A stretch of 64,000 nucleotides of DNA from JADJDM01 sp044352985 (GCA_044352985.1 JBILCU010000012.1:56087-120086); one strand, 5' to 3'; shown: positions 51,657-61,135, numbered from the stretch's first letter. The notes: a model not told the origin generated them from the sequence alone. A program made the numbers and translations.

Positions 51657-52643
51657 TTATGGAACTTCAACGGTATTTAAAATTTCATTTACAATGTGTT
51701 CGGCAGTAATGTTCTCTGCTTCTGCTTCATACGTTAAACCAATTCGGTGACGTAATACATCCATACAAACTGCACGAACGTCTTCAGGGATTACATACCC
51801 TCTACGTTTGATGAAAGCATAAGCTTTTGCAGCCAATGCCAAGTTAATACTTGCACGTGGAGAGCCACCAAAACTAATGAGAGGAGCAAACTTTTCTAAT
51901 TTATGTTCTTTAGGGAAACGTGTTGCAAATACAATATCAACAATGTAGCGTTCAATTTTTTCATCCATGTACACATCTCGAACAATTTTACGCGCTTCAA
52001 CAATGGTTTCCGGACTTAAAATGGTATTTGGTGTTGCCATTCCTGTTGCAGAAATATTTGATGCGATGATCTTTCTTTCTTCTTCCTTGCTTGGATAACC
52101 AATTACTACTTTCAGCATAAAACGATCTACCTGTGCTTCAGGTAGAGGATAAGTACCTTCTTGTTCAACCGGATTTTGAGTTGCCAATACCAAAAACGGA
52201 TTAGGAAGCTTAAATGTTTGTTCACCAATGGTTACTTGTTTCTCTTGCATGGCTTCAAGCAAAGCACTTTGTACTTTAGCAGGAGCACGATTGATCTCAT
52301 CTGCCAAAACAAAGTTTGCAAAAACAGGACCTTTTTTAATCGTAAATTCTTCCTTCTTTTGGTTGTAAATCATGGTTCCAACCAAATCGGCAGGTAATAA
52401 ATCGGGTGTAAACTGAATACGGCTAAACTGTCCGCCAATACATTTACTCAATGTATTAATGGCTAAAGTTTTTGCCAATCCGGGAACACCTTCCAACAAA
52501 ACATGACCATTAGAAAGCATACCTATTAGCAATCGCTCAACCATGTATTTTTGGCCAACGATTACTTTATCCATTTCAGTAAATAATAAATCTACAAATG
52601 CACTTTCGCGTTGAATTCTTTCGTTAATTTCTCTGATATCCAT
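51657..52643 (-). CDS. MoxR-family AAA+ ATPase
   Basis: 328 residues. Walker A GVPGLAKT is at 52-59, Walker B is FVLADEINRAPAKVQSALLEAMQE, and sensor 1 lies in LVLATQNPVEQEGTYPLPEAQVDRF. The C-terminal lid is LISFGGSPRASINLALAAKAYAF. MoxR ATPases act as chaperones that activate or assemble complexes containing VWA proteins. It is the first gene of the eight-gene operon, which agrees with the promoter box just upstream. Confidence 0.94.
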   Translation of the reverse strand: MDIREINERIQRESAFVDLLFTEMDKVIVGQKYMVERLLIGMLSNGHVLLEGVPGLAKTLAINTLSKCIGGQFSRIQFTPDLLPADLVGTMIYNQKKEEFTIKKGPVFANFVLADEINRAPAKVQSALLEAMQEKQVTIGEQTFKLPNPFLVLATQNPVEQEGTYPLPEAQVDRFMLKVVIGYPSKEEERKIIASNISATGMATPNTILSPETIVEARKIVRDVYMDEKIERYIVDIVFATRFPKEHKLEKFAPLISFGGSPRASINLALAAKAYAFIKRRGYVIPEDVRAVCMDVLRHRIGLTYEAEAENITAEHIVNEILNTVEVP

Positions 52644-52670
52644 AAAAGGAACTTAAATTTTAATAGGATA

Positions 52671-52678
52671 CAAAAATA
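52671..52678 (-). promoter_or_regulatory. Predicted -7 element of the moxR-bat operon
   Basis: On the minus strand TATTTTTG matches TAnnTTTG 27 bases before the moxR ATG. A clear -33 box is not visible. Confidence 0.45.
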
Positions 52679-52753
52679 ATATAGTCGATTTTTAGGGTAT
52701 GTTAAAAGTTGTTAAGCAAAAACAATAATTGCCAAAAGTAATTGTTCAGAATT

Positions 52754-54013
52754 TTAGTTAAAACGAATGGCTTTTATCGGTGATATTTTATTAATTACTA
52801 ATGTTGGTAATAGTATAAATAACATGCATACGGTTAATGTTCCTCCATTTAAAAGTAGGATATGAAAAAGATCAAAATTAATTGGTACAAACTCCAGGTA
52901 ATACGTTTCTTTTTCAAGAGTAAAAAATTTGAATTTTAATTGTATTAACGATAATGCTATTCCTATAATATTGCCTATAATTAATCCTTTTGTTATTAGT
53001 TTAAATGATAAGTTTAAAAATATTTTTCTCACATCTTGGTTAGCGGCACCAAGTGCTTTTAACAGACCAATACTACTAGTTTTTTCGAGCATTAAAATTA
53101 GTAATGCCGAAATCATATTAATTGAAGCTACAATTAGCATTAAACTTATTATAATAACGGCATTTGAGTCCATTAATTCTAACCAGCCAAATACACCAGG
53201 GTATGTTTGTTTAATGCTTTGGGCAGTTAGTTCATAGCCAATTAAATCATTTATTTTTTCTGTTTCCAAATCAAGTGTATTGAAATCATATAATTGAATT
53301 TCAAAACCTCCAACTTCGTTATTCGACCAATAATTTATTTTTTGAATGTGTTTAATATCAACAAAAGCCAATTGAGCATCAACATCTTCAAAACCTGTAT
53401 CATAAATACCTGAAATTTTAAAATTTCTAGCTCGTTGTTCGTATTCATAACTTTCATTATCGTTAGTGGTATTTTTTTTCGTGACAAAATACACGAGTAC
53501 TTTTTGACCGGTTTTTAATCCTAGTTTATTTGAAAGGTGTTTTGAGATCAATATAGAATTAGATGAGGAATCATTTTTTACTTGAAATATGTCTCCATCA
53601 ATTATATTATGTTTAAGATAGGATAAATCATAATCGGCATCAATACCTTTTAAGATGATACCTTCATTTTCAGTTTTGGTTTTTACAATTCCATTTTTAA
53701 TTGCAAAAACTTGTGTATGCTTTATGTTAGAATTGTTTTTTAATGAATTTAAAAAAGGTTGATTTTTTGCAATAGGCTGCGGTTCCAAAGAAACATTATT
53801 GTCAAGTTTAATGATGCTTACATGGCTACCTACGCCAATAACTTTATTTTTAATTTCATTCTGAAATCCGGTTACTATTGATAAAGAAAGAATCATTACA
53901 GCAATACCAAGCGCAATACCACCAATGGCAATTTTCACAATGGGTCTTGAGATGTTCTTAGATTTATTTTGTTCGCTGAATAGTCGTTTAGATATGAAAT
54001 TATGAAAATTCAA
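52754..54013 (-). CDS. ABC transporter permease, LolC/LolE-like
   Basis: 419 residues, starting at TTG (MNFHNFISKRLFSEQ). The N-terminal membrane helix follows the typical positively charged stretch SKNISRPIVKIAIGGIALGIAVMILSLSIVTGFQNEIKNKVIG. A large MacB-like periplasmic domain comes next, then three C-terminal FtsX-type helices with MLEKTSSIGLLKALGAANQDVRKIF, the coupling segment. It is the permease of a lipoprotein-releasing or related ABC system; the ATPase gene is not adjacent. A TAACTTTG box at 54045-54052 on the minus strand precedes it. Confidence 0.85.
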   Translation of the reverse strand: MNFHNFISKRLFSEQNKSKNISRPIVKIAIGGIALGIAVMILSLSIVTGFQNEIKNKVIGVGSHVSIIKLDNNVSLEPQPIAKNQPFLNSLKNNSNIKHTQVFAIKNGIVKTKTENEGIILKGIDADYDLSYLKHNIIDGDIFQVKNDSSSNSILISKHLSNKLGLKTGQKVLVYFVTKKNTTNDNESYEYEQRARNFKISGIYDTGFEDVDAQLAFVDIKHIQKINYWSNNEVGGFEIQLYDFNTLDLETEKINDLIGYELTAQSIKQTYPGVFGWLELMDSNAVIIISLMLIVASINMISALLILMLEKTSSIGLLKALGAANQDVRKIFLNLSFKLITKGLIIGNIIGIALSLIQLKFKFFTLEKETYYLEFVPINFDLFHILLLNGGTLTVCMLFILLPTLVINKISPIKAIRFN

Positions 54014-54044
54014 AAAAATTGGAATTTAATTTGTTATGTCTTTG

Positions 54045-54052
54045 CAAAGTTA
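54045..54052 (-). promoter_or_regulatory. Predicted -7 element of the LolC/E-like permease gene
   Basis: On the minus strand TAACTTTG matches TAnnTTTG 31 bases before the TTG start, supporting that start choice. Confidence 0.45.
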
Positions 54053-54152
54053 ATCAGTTTGTTTTTGTTATAATCAATGAAATAAATATTTCAGTGAAAA
54101 TAAAAAATGAATGTAATTTAGCGTTTTAATTCAGAATTAACAGAATTTACTA

Positions 54153-55334
54153 ATGAGGGTTGTTTTATTTATTTTAATTATTATCAGCTTTAATCTCTAC
54201 ACACAGGAAATTGTATTATTAACTGATAATGAAATTACTTCCGGAGCACGTCAAAGCGAAAAATATATCCCATTACTTGTCGGGAAAAATGTAGGAGTTA
54301 TCGCTAATCCAACTTCTTTAATTGGCAAAAAACATCTTATAGATACTTTATTATCATTAAAAGTTAATGTTAAAAAAATATTTTCTCCCGAACATGGTTT
54401 TAGGGGGCAATCGGATGCAGGTGAAAAAGTAAATAGTCAGAAAGATGAAAAAACAGGGATACCAATTATTTCATTATATGGAAGTCATAAAAAACCAACT
54501 CAGGAAGATTTAAAAGGGATTGATGTATTGGTTTATGATATGCAGGATGTAGGAGTTAGATACTATACTTATATTTCTACTATGACTTATTGTATGGAAG
54601 CTGCAACTGAAAACAATATTGAGTTTATAGTTTTGGATCGTCCTAACCCAAATGGGTTTTATGTTGACGGTCCGGTATTGGAAAGTAAATGGAAATCGTT
54701 TTTAGGATTACATCCGGTGCCAATAGTTTATGGAATGACCTGCGGAGAGTATGCTAACATGATAAACGATGAAAAATGGTTAGATAAGGGAAATAAATGT
54801 AAACTAACTGTTATACCATTGAAAGGGTATACACATAAAATCTCTTATGAATTGCCGGTAAAACCATCTCCTAATTTACCAAACATGACAGCTGTTTTTT
54901 TATATCCTAGTTTAGGATTATTTGAAGGGACTGTTATGTCATTAGGTAGAGGAACCGATTTACCATTCCAACAAATTGGTCACCCCGAACTTACAAATGG
55001 TAAAATTAAATTTACACCAATGCCTACTTCAATTTCAAAAAAACCTAAATACGAAAACAAAGTTTGCAATGGATTTGATTTGCGAAATTTCGGTAATGAA
55101 TTCATTAAGTCATCAAGAAAGATTTATTTGTTTTGGTTAATTGGGTCATTTAATAATCTTAAGCACCTTACTTTTTTTGATGAAAATTTTAATTGGCATG
55201 CAGGTAATAGTTTGTTACAAGAACAAATTAAAGCTGGAAAAAGTGAAGAGGAGATCCGTAAATCATGGGAAAATGATTTAAGTGCATTTAAGAAAATAAG
55301 AAAGAAATATTTATTGTACGATGATTTTGAATAG
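54153..55334 (+). CDS. DUF1343 / NamZ-like exo-beta-N-acetylmuramidase
   Basis: 393 residues with a short signal peptide (MRVVLFILIIISFNLYTQ). Family marks are GKNVGVIANPTSLIG, FSPEHGFRGQSDAGEKV, LVYDMQDVGVRYYTYISTM, VLDRPNPNG, and later LYPSLGLFEGTVMSLGRGTDLPFQQIG. DUF1343 has been renamed NamZ (exo-beta-N-acetylmuramidase) after a Bacillus enzyme, so it probably trims muramic acid from peptidoglycan fragments for recycling. The catalytic Glu is likely within the EGTVMSLGRGT or SPEHGF motif; I cannot assign it with certainty. Confidence 0.85.
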   Translation: MRVVLFILIIISFNLYTQEIVLLTDNEITSGARQSEKYIPLLVGKNVGVIANPTSLIGKKHLIDTLLSLKVNVKKIFSPEHGFRGQSDAGEKVNSQKDEKTGIPIISLYGSHKKPTQEDLKGIDVLVYDMQDVGVRYYTYISTMTYCMEAATENNIEFIVLDRPNPNGFYVDGPVLESKWKSFLGLHPVPIVYGMTCGEYANMINDEKWLDKGNKCKLTVIPLKGYTHKISYELPVKPSPNLPNMTAVFLYPSLGLFEGTVMSLGRGTDLPFQQIGHPELTNGKIKFTPMPTSISKKPKYENKVCNGFDLRNFGNEFIKSSRKIYLFWLIGSFNNLKHLTFFDENFNWHAGNSLLQEQIKAGKSEEEIRKSWENDLSAFKKIRKKYLLYDDFE

Positions 55335-55345
55335 GTTTTTTTAGA

Positions 55346-55403
55346 TAGGGTTCGCTCCAAAACCTTTTATTTATAAACATTTATAAGCTCTGAGCAGACC
55401 CTA
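55346..55403. repeat. Small nested inverted-repeat element between convergent genes
   Basis: Outer arms TAGGGTTCGCTC (55346-55357) and GAGCAGACCCTA (55392-55403) pair at 10 of 12 positions. Inside, TTATAAA-CA-TTTATAA (55371-55386) is a perfect palindrome. It could terminate both convergent transcripts or be a miniature repeat element. Confidence 0.45.
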
Positions 55404-55415
55404 GATAAAGATTTG

Positions 55416-56309
55416 CTAGTTAAAATTAAGATAAGATTTAAGCTGCTCAATTTTTTTATCATCTAAAGTTCCTACGTTTTTTAAATCATTAATTTCTTTA
55501 TAATTTCCGTGTTTCTCTCTATAAGCAATAATTGTTGATGCTATGATGTGATTGATGTATGGATGTTTTTTAAGTTCCTCGTAAGTTGATTTATTAATTG
55601 CTAATTGCTTGATGTTTTTACTTTCAATAAAAGTTTTAGTAGTTAAAATGAGTAGCAAAGAATCGTTCATTCCGTAAATTTCTTTGAGTTGTTCTGTACT
55701 ATAAAATCCACCCAGGGCATTTCTATATTTGAGGATTTTTTTTGCAGAGTAGGGGCCAATTTTTGGTAGTTTTACCAGTTGCAAGCTATCAGCTGTATTT
55801 AAGTCAAAACTAAATTCTGTTTTAGTTTTATTCTCTTTCTTAATTGATTTATGTTCCTCAACTTTGTTTTCAATTACGATGTAATCTTTTATTGATTCAT
55901 AAAATGATGCTTTAATTCCATAGAGTTTTTTTAAATCTTCTTTCTCAGAAAACTTCCCACCTTTTTCTCTGAATTTAATTAATGTTTCAGCTGTTTTATA
56001 TGAAAATCCTAATTCAATGGCATCTTGTTGGGAGATGGTATTCGGGTCAAAAACAAAAAAAACATTTTTAGTTGAGCTTTCTTTTTTTTTAATTTTTTTG
56101 TTTGGATAGTTATTAATGTAGCTGTTTTCTGATTCTCTATTTTTTGGACTTAGTTTTATTAAACTAATAGGTTCACCTTCTTTTATAAAAGAAGTAATAG
56201 AAATTTTCACTATGAATAAAAGAACTAGTATTCCAAACAGAATTAAGATTCCATTTCGTTCTCTTTTATTAAAGCCGAAGTAAGTGTGAAGAAAATCAAA
56301 TAGGCGCAT
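55416..56309 (-). CDS. Helix-hairpin-helix (ComEA-like) membrane-anchored protein
   Basis: 297 residues. One N-terminal membrane helix (GILILFGILVLLFIVKISITSF) is followed by three HhH-type segments of ComEA character: DPNTISQQDAIELGFSYKTAETLIKFREKGGKFSEKEDLKKLYGI, LNTADSLQLVKLPKIGPYSAKKILKYRNALGGFYSTEQLKEIYG and INKSTYEELKKHPYINHIIASTIIAYREKHGNYKEINDLKNV. The motif binds DNA backbone without sequence preference, so extracytoplasmic DNA binding or uptake is possible. It overlaps the preceding permease gene by 14 bases. Confidence 0.82.
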   Translation of the reverse strand: MRLFDFLHTYFGFNKRERNGILILFGILVLLFIVKISITSFIKEGEPISLIKLSPKNRESENSYINNYPNKKIKKKESSTKNVFFVFDPNTISQQDAIELGFSYKTAETLIKFREKGGKFSEKEDLKKLYGIKASFYESIKDYIVIENKVEEHKSIKKENKTKTEFSFDLNTADSLQLVKLPKIGPYSAKKILKYRNALGGFYSTEQLKEIYGMNDSLLLILTTKTFIESKNIKQLAINKSTYEELKKHPYINHIIASTIIAYREKHGNYKEINDLKNVGTLDDKKIEQLKSYLNFN

Positions 56310-57726
56310 TTGTTTTTTTACGGGAAAGCATGTAGTAATAAACTGGAATTCCTAAAAGCACAATTAATAAACCCATTCCGGTATTTTGAGTTTTAAAATA
56401 TAATAAATCAATGCAAATGGCAGAAGTAATTAAAATGTATAAAGCAGGAACAATTGGATAACCAAATGCTTTATAAGGTCTTTCAAGATTTGGTTCTTTT
56501 TTACGAAGTATAAAAACACCTGCAATGGTAATGCAATAAAAAATTAATGAAGCAAAGGTTGAATACTCTAGTAAGTCGCCATAAGAACCGCTTAAACAAA
56601 GTACACTGGCCCAAATTCCTTGTAGTAACAATGACCAAGCCGGTACTTGATTTTTATTTAATTCAGCAGCTTTTTTAAAAAAAAGTCCATCATTAGCCAT
56701 TGCTTGAAATAATCGTGATCCTGCTAAAATAAGTCCGTTATTGCAGCCAAATGTGGAAACAATAATTAATGCAGCCATTAAATAGGTTGCTGTATTGCCA
56801 GAGAAAACAACCGACATGGCAGCAGCTCCAACTCTATCGTGCAAGGCATATTGAATGTTGTACATTGGAAGTAAACATAAATAAGCAATGTTTGCAAGAA
56901 CGTAGATTATTGTAACTATTAATGTTCCCAACAATAATCCTAGAGGAATGTTTTTATGTGGTTCTTTAATTTCGGCAGCAATAAAAGTAACATTGTTCCA
57001 AGCATCACTGCTGAATAATGATCCAATCATAGCAACACCAACAAATGCCAATAAAAGCAATCCGTTTAAATCAGTTGTGGTAGGGTTATCTGTTGTTCCA
57101 CTTTGTTGGATGGCTTTCCATGGATCGCTAAAATTTTGTGAAAACACATCATTTGTAAAACCAAAATAAATTCCAATTACAATCAACCCAAAAAGCGCAA
57201 TTAGTTTAGCTGAAGTAAAAATGCGTTGAATGATTTTACCATAATGAATGCCTTGAATGTTGAGCCATGTTAGAAATAGAATACAAGCAATGGCAAGCAG
57301 CTGGGCATATTTGATTTTAAAATTCCCGAGTTGCAGTAAAACATTGTTTTCATCAAACACAGGAATAAATACTCCAACGTATTTTGAAAATGCAACCGCA
57401 ACCGCTGCAATTACACCTGTTTGAATAACCAAAAAAACAGTCCAGCCATATAAAAAAGCGATTAAAGGTGAATAGGCTTTTTTTATGTAAACGTATTGTC
57501 CACCGGCATGCGGTAGCATGCCGGCCAGTTCTCCATAACTTAATGCTGCAAAAACAGTAATTACACCGGTGATAATCCAACAAATTAATAACCAAGCAGG
57601 ACTTCCCAATGTTCTTGCCATATCAGAGGAGACAATGAAAATTCCTGACCCAATCATGGAACCGGAAACAATTAAAGTTGTATCCAATAAACCTAATACT
57701 TGTTTTTGTTCTTGTGGTTTTTCCAT
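56296..57726 (-). CDS. APC-superfamily amino acid permease
   Basis: 476 residues with about 12 membrane helices. The N-terminal LLDTTLIVSGSMIGSGIFIVSSDMARTLGSPAWLLICWIITG shows the unwound-helix GSGIF motif that contacts substrate in APC transporters. PHAGGQYVYIKKAYSPLIAFLYGW in helix 3 is also typical. It may be an LAT-like amino acid exchanger or proton symporter; substrate unknown. It follows a second APC gene after 31 bp, with a hairpin directly in front of its ATG. Confidence 0.88.
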   Translation of the reverse strand: MEKPQEQKQVLGLLDTTLIVSGSMIGSGIFIVSSDMARTLGSPAWLLICWIITGVITVFAALSYGELAGMLPHAGGQYVYIKKAYSPLIAFLYGWTVFLVIQTGVIAAVAVAFSKYVGVFIPVFDENNVLLQLGNFKIKYAQLLAIACILFLTWLNIQGIHYGKIIQRIFTSAKLIALFGLIVIGIYFGFTNDVFSQNFSDPWKAIQQSGTTDNPTTTDLNGLLLLAFVGVAMIGSLFSSDAWNNVTFIAAEIKEPHKNIPLGLLLGTLIVTIIYVLANIAYLCLLPMYNIQYALHDRVGAAAMSVVFSGNTATYLMAALIIVSTFGCNNGLILAGSRLFQAMANDGLFFKKAAELNKNQVPAWSLLLQGIWASVLCLSGSYGDLLEYSTFASLIFYCITIAGVFILRKKEPNLERPYKAFGYPIVPALYILITSAICIDLLYFKTQNTGMGLLIVLLGIPVYYYMLSRKKTNAPI

Positions 57727-57749
57727 AAAAAAGGCGGCTTAATGCCGCC
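57727..57749 (-). terminator. Hairpin with U-tract directly before the second APC gene
   Basis: On the minus strand GGCGGC-ATTAA-GCCGCC is followed by six T residues and then the ATG of the next gene. It terminates the 57758 gene. Because there is no spacer, the downstream gene would depend on read-through, and the stem would sit in its ribosome-binding region. Confidence 0.75.
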
Positions 57750-57757
57750 GTATTACA

Positions 57758-59245
57758 TTATTTTTGATTATTCAGGTTGCTATGGTTTTTACTGTATATA
57801 AAGTAAACAATTATACCTAATGTTCCCCAAACAAGAAATGCTACCCAGGTTTCAGGTCGTACAAAATACATTAAGAATAAATTAAATGCCACACCTAAAG
57901 TTCCAACTAAATATAGAGCAGGTGTTTTGTATGGCCTTTCCAACTCTGGTTTTTTATAACGTAAAATCATAACTGCAATACATACCATACTAAACGCAAG
58001 TAGTGTACCCATGCTGCACATCTCAGATACTTTATCAATTGGAGTTAATGCTGCTACTATTGAAATAATTCCGCCTACTAGCAATGTACTTCTGTAAGGC
58101 GTTTTAAATTTGTGGTGCAATTGTCCAAATAGTTTAAACGGCAATAAACCATCTTTTGCCATGCCTAAAAATATACGTGTTTGACCAAGCATCATTACTA
58201 GCATAACAGATGTTAAACCCGCAGTAGCTGCAATGGTAATTAAAAAAACAGCCCAGGAAATCCCTACACTATCAAATGCAGAAGCAACAGGTGCAGCTTT
58301 ATCTAATTCATTGTAAGGAACCATTCCTGTTAAAACTAATGAAACTAAAATATAAAGTACAGTACAAATTACCAACGACATTATGATGGCAAATGGTACA
58401 TCTTTTTTAGGGTTAATTGCTTCTCCAGCCTGAGTTGAAACGGCATCAAATCCTATGTAGGCGAAAAACACAATGGTTGCTGCTGTTAATACTCCGCCAA
58501 AACCATACTTAATGGTTTCTTTACCATTTACAATTTCATGTATTTCGTTTGGAATAAATGGTGTCCAGTTTTTAGTTTCAATAAAGAATGCACCTGCAAT
58601 GATTACAAATAAAACAACCGCTACCTTAATGATAACTATAATATTGTTTGTGCTTGCCGCTTCTTTAATTCCTTTTACAAGAATGGCTGTTACCACCCAG
58701 GTAATTAAAAATGCAGGTAAATTAAATGCAAAACTAGGAATATCCCAAAGTTCATTAGGAAAGGTGGCATTGTGTTTTGTTACTTTATCAATTGCAGTAG
58801 CCAAATCATTACACAACCAAACCGGAAATTCAATATGAAATAAATGTAAAAGTTTTACAAAGTAACCACTCCAGGCTACTGCTACCGTTGTAGCACCCAT
58901 CATGTATTCCAAAATGAGATTCCAGCCGATAAACCAAGCAAAAAATTCACCTACCGTTCCGTAAGCATATGCATATGCAGAGCCTTCAACCGGAAGTACA
59001 GATGAAAATTCAGCATAACAAAGAGAGGCAAATAAACAACCAATACCTGCAATAACAAATGAAAGTGCCAAAGCAGGGCCAGCATATTCATTTGCGGCAA
59101 TACCAGTTAAGGTGAAAATACCACCTCCAATAATAGCTCCAATACCTAATGATGTTAGCCCCCATTTTGTGAGTACACGTTTGAGGTCACTTTTTTTCAT
59201 ATCTGCTTCAAATGCAGATACGGGTTTTACTCTCCAAATTGACAT
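57758..59245 (-). CDS. APC-superfamily cationic amino acid transporter-like permease
   Basis: 495 residues and about 12-14 membrane helices. The N-terminal KRVLTKWGLTSLGIGAIIGGGIFTLTGIAANEYAGPALALSFVIAGIGCLFASLCYAEFSSVLPVEGSAYAYAYGTVGEFFAWFIGWNLILEY is characteristic of the CAT/YfnA branch (GGGIF motif). The probable substrate is a cationic or branched amino acid. It is a distant paralogue of the downstream permease. A TATATTTG box at 59273-59280 on the minus strand precedes the ATG. Confidence 0.88.
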   Translation of the reverse strand: MSIWRVKPVSAFEADMKKSDLKRVLTKWGLTSLGIGAIIGGGIFTLTGIAANEYAGPALALSFVIAGIGCLFASLCYAEFSSVLPVEGSAYAYAYGTVGEFFAWFIGWNLILEYMMGATTVAVAWSGYFVKLLHLFHIEFPVWLCNDLATAIDKVTKHNATFPNELWDIPSFAFNLPAFLITWVVTAILVKGIKEAASTNNIIVIIKVAVVLFVIIAGAFFIETKNWTPFIPNEIHEIVNGKETIKYGFGGVLTAATIVFFAYIGFDAVSTQAGEAINPKKDVPFAIIMSLVICTVLYILVSLVLTGMVPYNELDKAAPVASAFDSVGISWAVFLITIAATAGLTSVMLVMMLGQTRIFLGMAKDGLLPFKLFGQLHHKFKTPYRSTLLVGGIISIVAALTPIDKVSEMCSMGTLLAFSMVCIAVMILRYKKPELERPYKTPALYLVGTLGVAFNLFLMYFVRPETWVAFLVWGTLGIIVYFIYSKNHSNLNNQK

Positions 59246-59272
59246 AGAATTATTTTAAGTTTTATACAGTTT

Positions 59273-59280
59273 CAAATATA
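59273..59280 (-). promoter_or_regulatory. Predicted -7 element of the CAT-like permease gene
   Basis: On the minus strand TATATTTG is a perfect TAnnTTTG box 27 bases before the ATG, inside the divergent gap with the phnA-like gene. Confidence 0.45.
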
Positions 59281-59335
59281 ATGTATTTCTTTTTAACTTT
59301 TTTTAAATATCGAATCCAACCTTTATATTAAAAAC

Positions 59336-59343
59336 TAACTTTA
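59336..59343 (+). promoter_or_regulatory. Predicted -7 element of the phnA-like gene
   Basis: TAACTTTA, the same one-off variant as before pdxJ, ends 18 bases before the ATG. Confidence 0.3.
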
Positions 59344-59361
59344 CAGATCTAAATCTAAAAC

Positions 59362-59916
59362 ATGTCAATTTTAAATCAGCTCCAAGAAAGGTGTCAGGGC
59401 AATTGTGAATTATGTGATAATGAAACTGCAGCGCATACTTTTAATTTAAACGCAAAAGAAGATGATATTAATTTACAGGTAGCTATCTGTAACACATGTA
59501 ATTCTTCTATGGTGGATGAAAATGCAGAATTTCATTGGAGATGTTTAGAAGGCAGTATCTGGAGTCCTACTGAAAGTGTACAAGCATTGAGTTATAGAAT
59601 TTTAAGTCAATATTCAGCTCAAAATTGGGCGGCTGATATTTTAAATTCAGTTGATTTAGAAGATCGTGTTAAAGAACTTGCGATGCAAGGCACAGAAAAG
59701 AAGGAAATACACAAAGATGCTTTTGGAAACATATTGCAAAACGGGGATAATGTTGTTTTAACGCAAGCGCTTGATGTTAAAGGAACAAGTTTTACCGCTT
59801 CAAAAGGAACTGTTGTGAAAAAAATAAAATTGGTACAAGATAATCCGGAACAGATAGAAGGAAAAATTAACGAACAACTAATTGTAATACTTGCCAAGTT
59901 TGTAAAGAAGAATTAA
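59362..59916 (+). CDS. PhnA domain protein
   Basis: 184 residues. The N-terminal part has a zinc-ribbon pattern with CELC and CNTC pairs. The C-terminal part is the PhnA domain (DAFGNILQNGDNVVLTQALDVKGTSFTASKGTVVKKIKLVQDNPEQIEGKINEQLIVILAKFVKK). Despite the name, PhnA proteins are not shown to handle phosphonates in general; this one is longer than the usual 110 residues because of a linker of about 70 residues between ribbon and domain. The isoaspartyl peptidase gene follows after 40 bp on the same strand. Confidence 0.87.
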   Translation: MSILNQLQERCQGNCELCDNETAAHTFNLNAKEDDINLQVAICNTCNSSMVDENAEFHWRCLEGSIWSPTESVQALSYRILSQYSAQNWAADILNSVDLEDRVKELAMQGTEKKEIHKDAFGNILQNGDNVVLTQALDVKGTSFTASKGTVVKKIKLVQDNPEQIEGKINEQLIVILAKFVKKN

Positions 59917-59956
59917 TTAGTTTTTAATGATATTTATCTTTTTAATATAAAACAAC

Positions 59957-60901
59957 ATGAATAATAAATATGCAATTGCTTTACATGGTGGTGCTGGTAC
60001 AATTTTAAGAAGTCATTTAACTCCTGAAAAAGAATTGGCTTATAAAACTGCTTTAGGTGAAGCCTTGGAAGTGGGCGAGTCAATTTTAAAAAAAGGAGGA
60101 AATGCGTTGGATGCTATTGAACAAACGGTAATCTCTCTTGAAAATTGTCCATTATTTAATGCTGGTAAAGGTGCAGTGTTTACTTATGATGGCAAACATG
60201 AAATGGATGCTTCCATTATGAGCGGAATTGATTTAAGTGCAGGAGCAGTGTCTGGGATAAATCAGGTTAAAAATCCTGTTAAACTTGCACGAGCCATTAT
60301 GGAGAAAACAGAACATGTTTATTTATCTGGTAATGGAGCTTTAGAGTTTGCTCACAAAATAAAAGCAGAACTTGAAAACGACGATTATTTTTATGTTCAA
60401 ATGCGACATGATCAGTGGAAAGAAGCACAAAAATCAGATGGAGTTTTTTTAGATCATAACCTTAAACAGAATGAAAATGGTGAAAAAAAATTTGGAACAG
60501 TTGGTGCGGTAGCATTAGATGTTCATGGAAATTTAGCCGCAGCAACAAGCACTGGTGGTATGACCAATAAAAAATTTGGCAGGGTAGGAGATAGCCCAAT
60601 TATTGGTGCAGGAACTTATGCTAATAATGCAACTTGTGCCATTAGTTGTACAGGTCATGGTGAATTTTTTATTCGCTCTATTGTAGCATACGACATTTCT
60701 TGTTTAATGGAATATGCTGGTTTAAGTTTAAAACAAGCATGTGATAAAGTAGTAAAAGACAAGTTGGTTAAAATTGGTGGTGAAGGAGGCTTGGTTGCTG
60801 TAGATAAATTTGGGAATATTGAATTGTCTTTCAATTCAGAAGGAATGTACAGAGCTATGAAAACTTCGGAATCCGATGCGTATGTAGGGATTTATGAGTA
60901 A
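59957..60901 (+). CDS. Isoaspartyl peptidase / plant-type L-asparaginase
   Basis: 314 residues, an Ntn hydrolase that cleaves itself into two chains. The nucleophile is Thr181 in KFGTVGAVALD. Other family marks are ALHGGAGTI near the start, FNAGKGAVFTYDGKHEMDASIM, TSTGGMTNKKFGRVGDSPIIGAGTYA and CTGHGE. No signal peptide is present, so it acts in the cytoplasm, removing isoaspartyl dipeptides or asparagine. A possible 40-bp spaced operon with the phnA-like gene has no clear functional link. Confidence 0.94.
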   Translation: MNNKYAIALHGGAGTILRSHLTPEKELAYKTALGEALEVGESILKKGGNALDAIEQTVISLENCPLFNAGKGAVFTYDGKHEMDASIMSGIDLSAGAVSGINQVKNPVKLARAIMEKTEHVYLSGNGALEFAHKIKAELENDDYFYVQMRHDQWKEAQKSDGVFLDHNLKQNENGEKKFGTVGAVALDVHGNLAAATSTGGMTNKKFGRVGDSPIIGAGTYANNATCAISCTGHGEFFIRSIVAYDISCLMEYAGLSLKQACDKVVKDKLVKIGGEGGLVAVDKFGNIELSFNSEGMYRAMKTSESDAYVGIYE

Positions 60902-61094
60902 GTTTAATTTATAAAATATAATTGAAAACTTTTGTGTTTCAAGTTGTGGAAAATAAACTCAAGGTTATGATAATGAATAATTGATATTTAATTAAAATGA
61001 TAACAAAAACTAAACTATCTTAAATCAAATTAATATTATTATAGTATTGTTTTACCCTTTTTTATTGTAATTAATTGATTTTATTATATATATA

Positions 61095-61121
61095 TTGTCT
61101 TTATTTAAAAAACTATATTTG
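61095..61121 (+). promoter_or_regulatory. Predicted promoter of the lipoprotein gene
   Basis: TTG at 61095-61097 and TATATTTG at 61114-61121 are separated by 16 bases, close to the Bacteroidota -33/-7 layout. The -7 box ends 14 bases before the ATG. The 230-bp gap upstream of it is AT-rich and holds no gene I can support. Confidence 0.5.
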
Positions 61122-61135
61122 ATAAATTTAGCATT

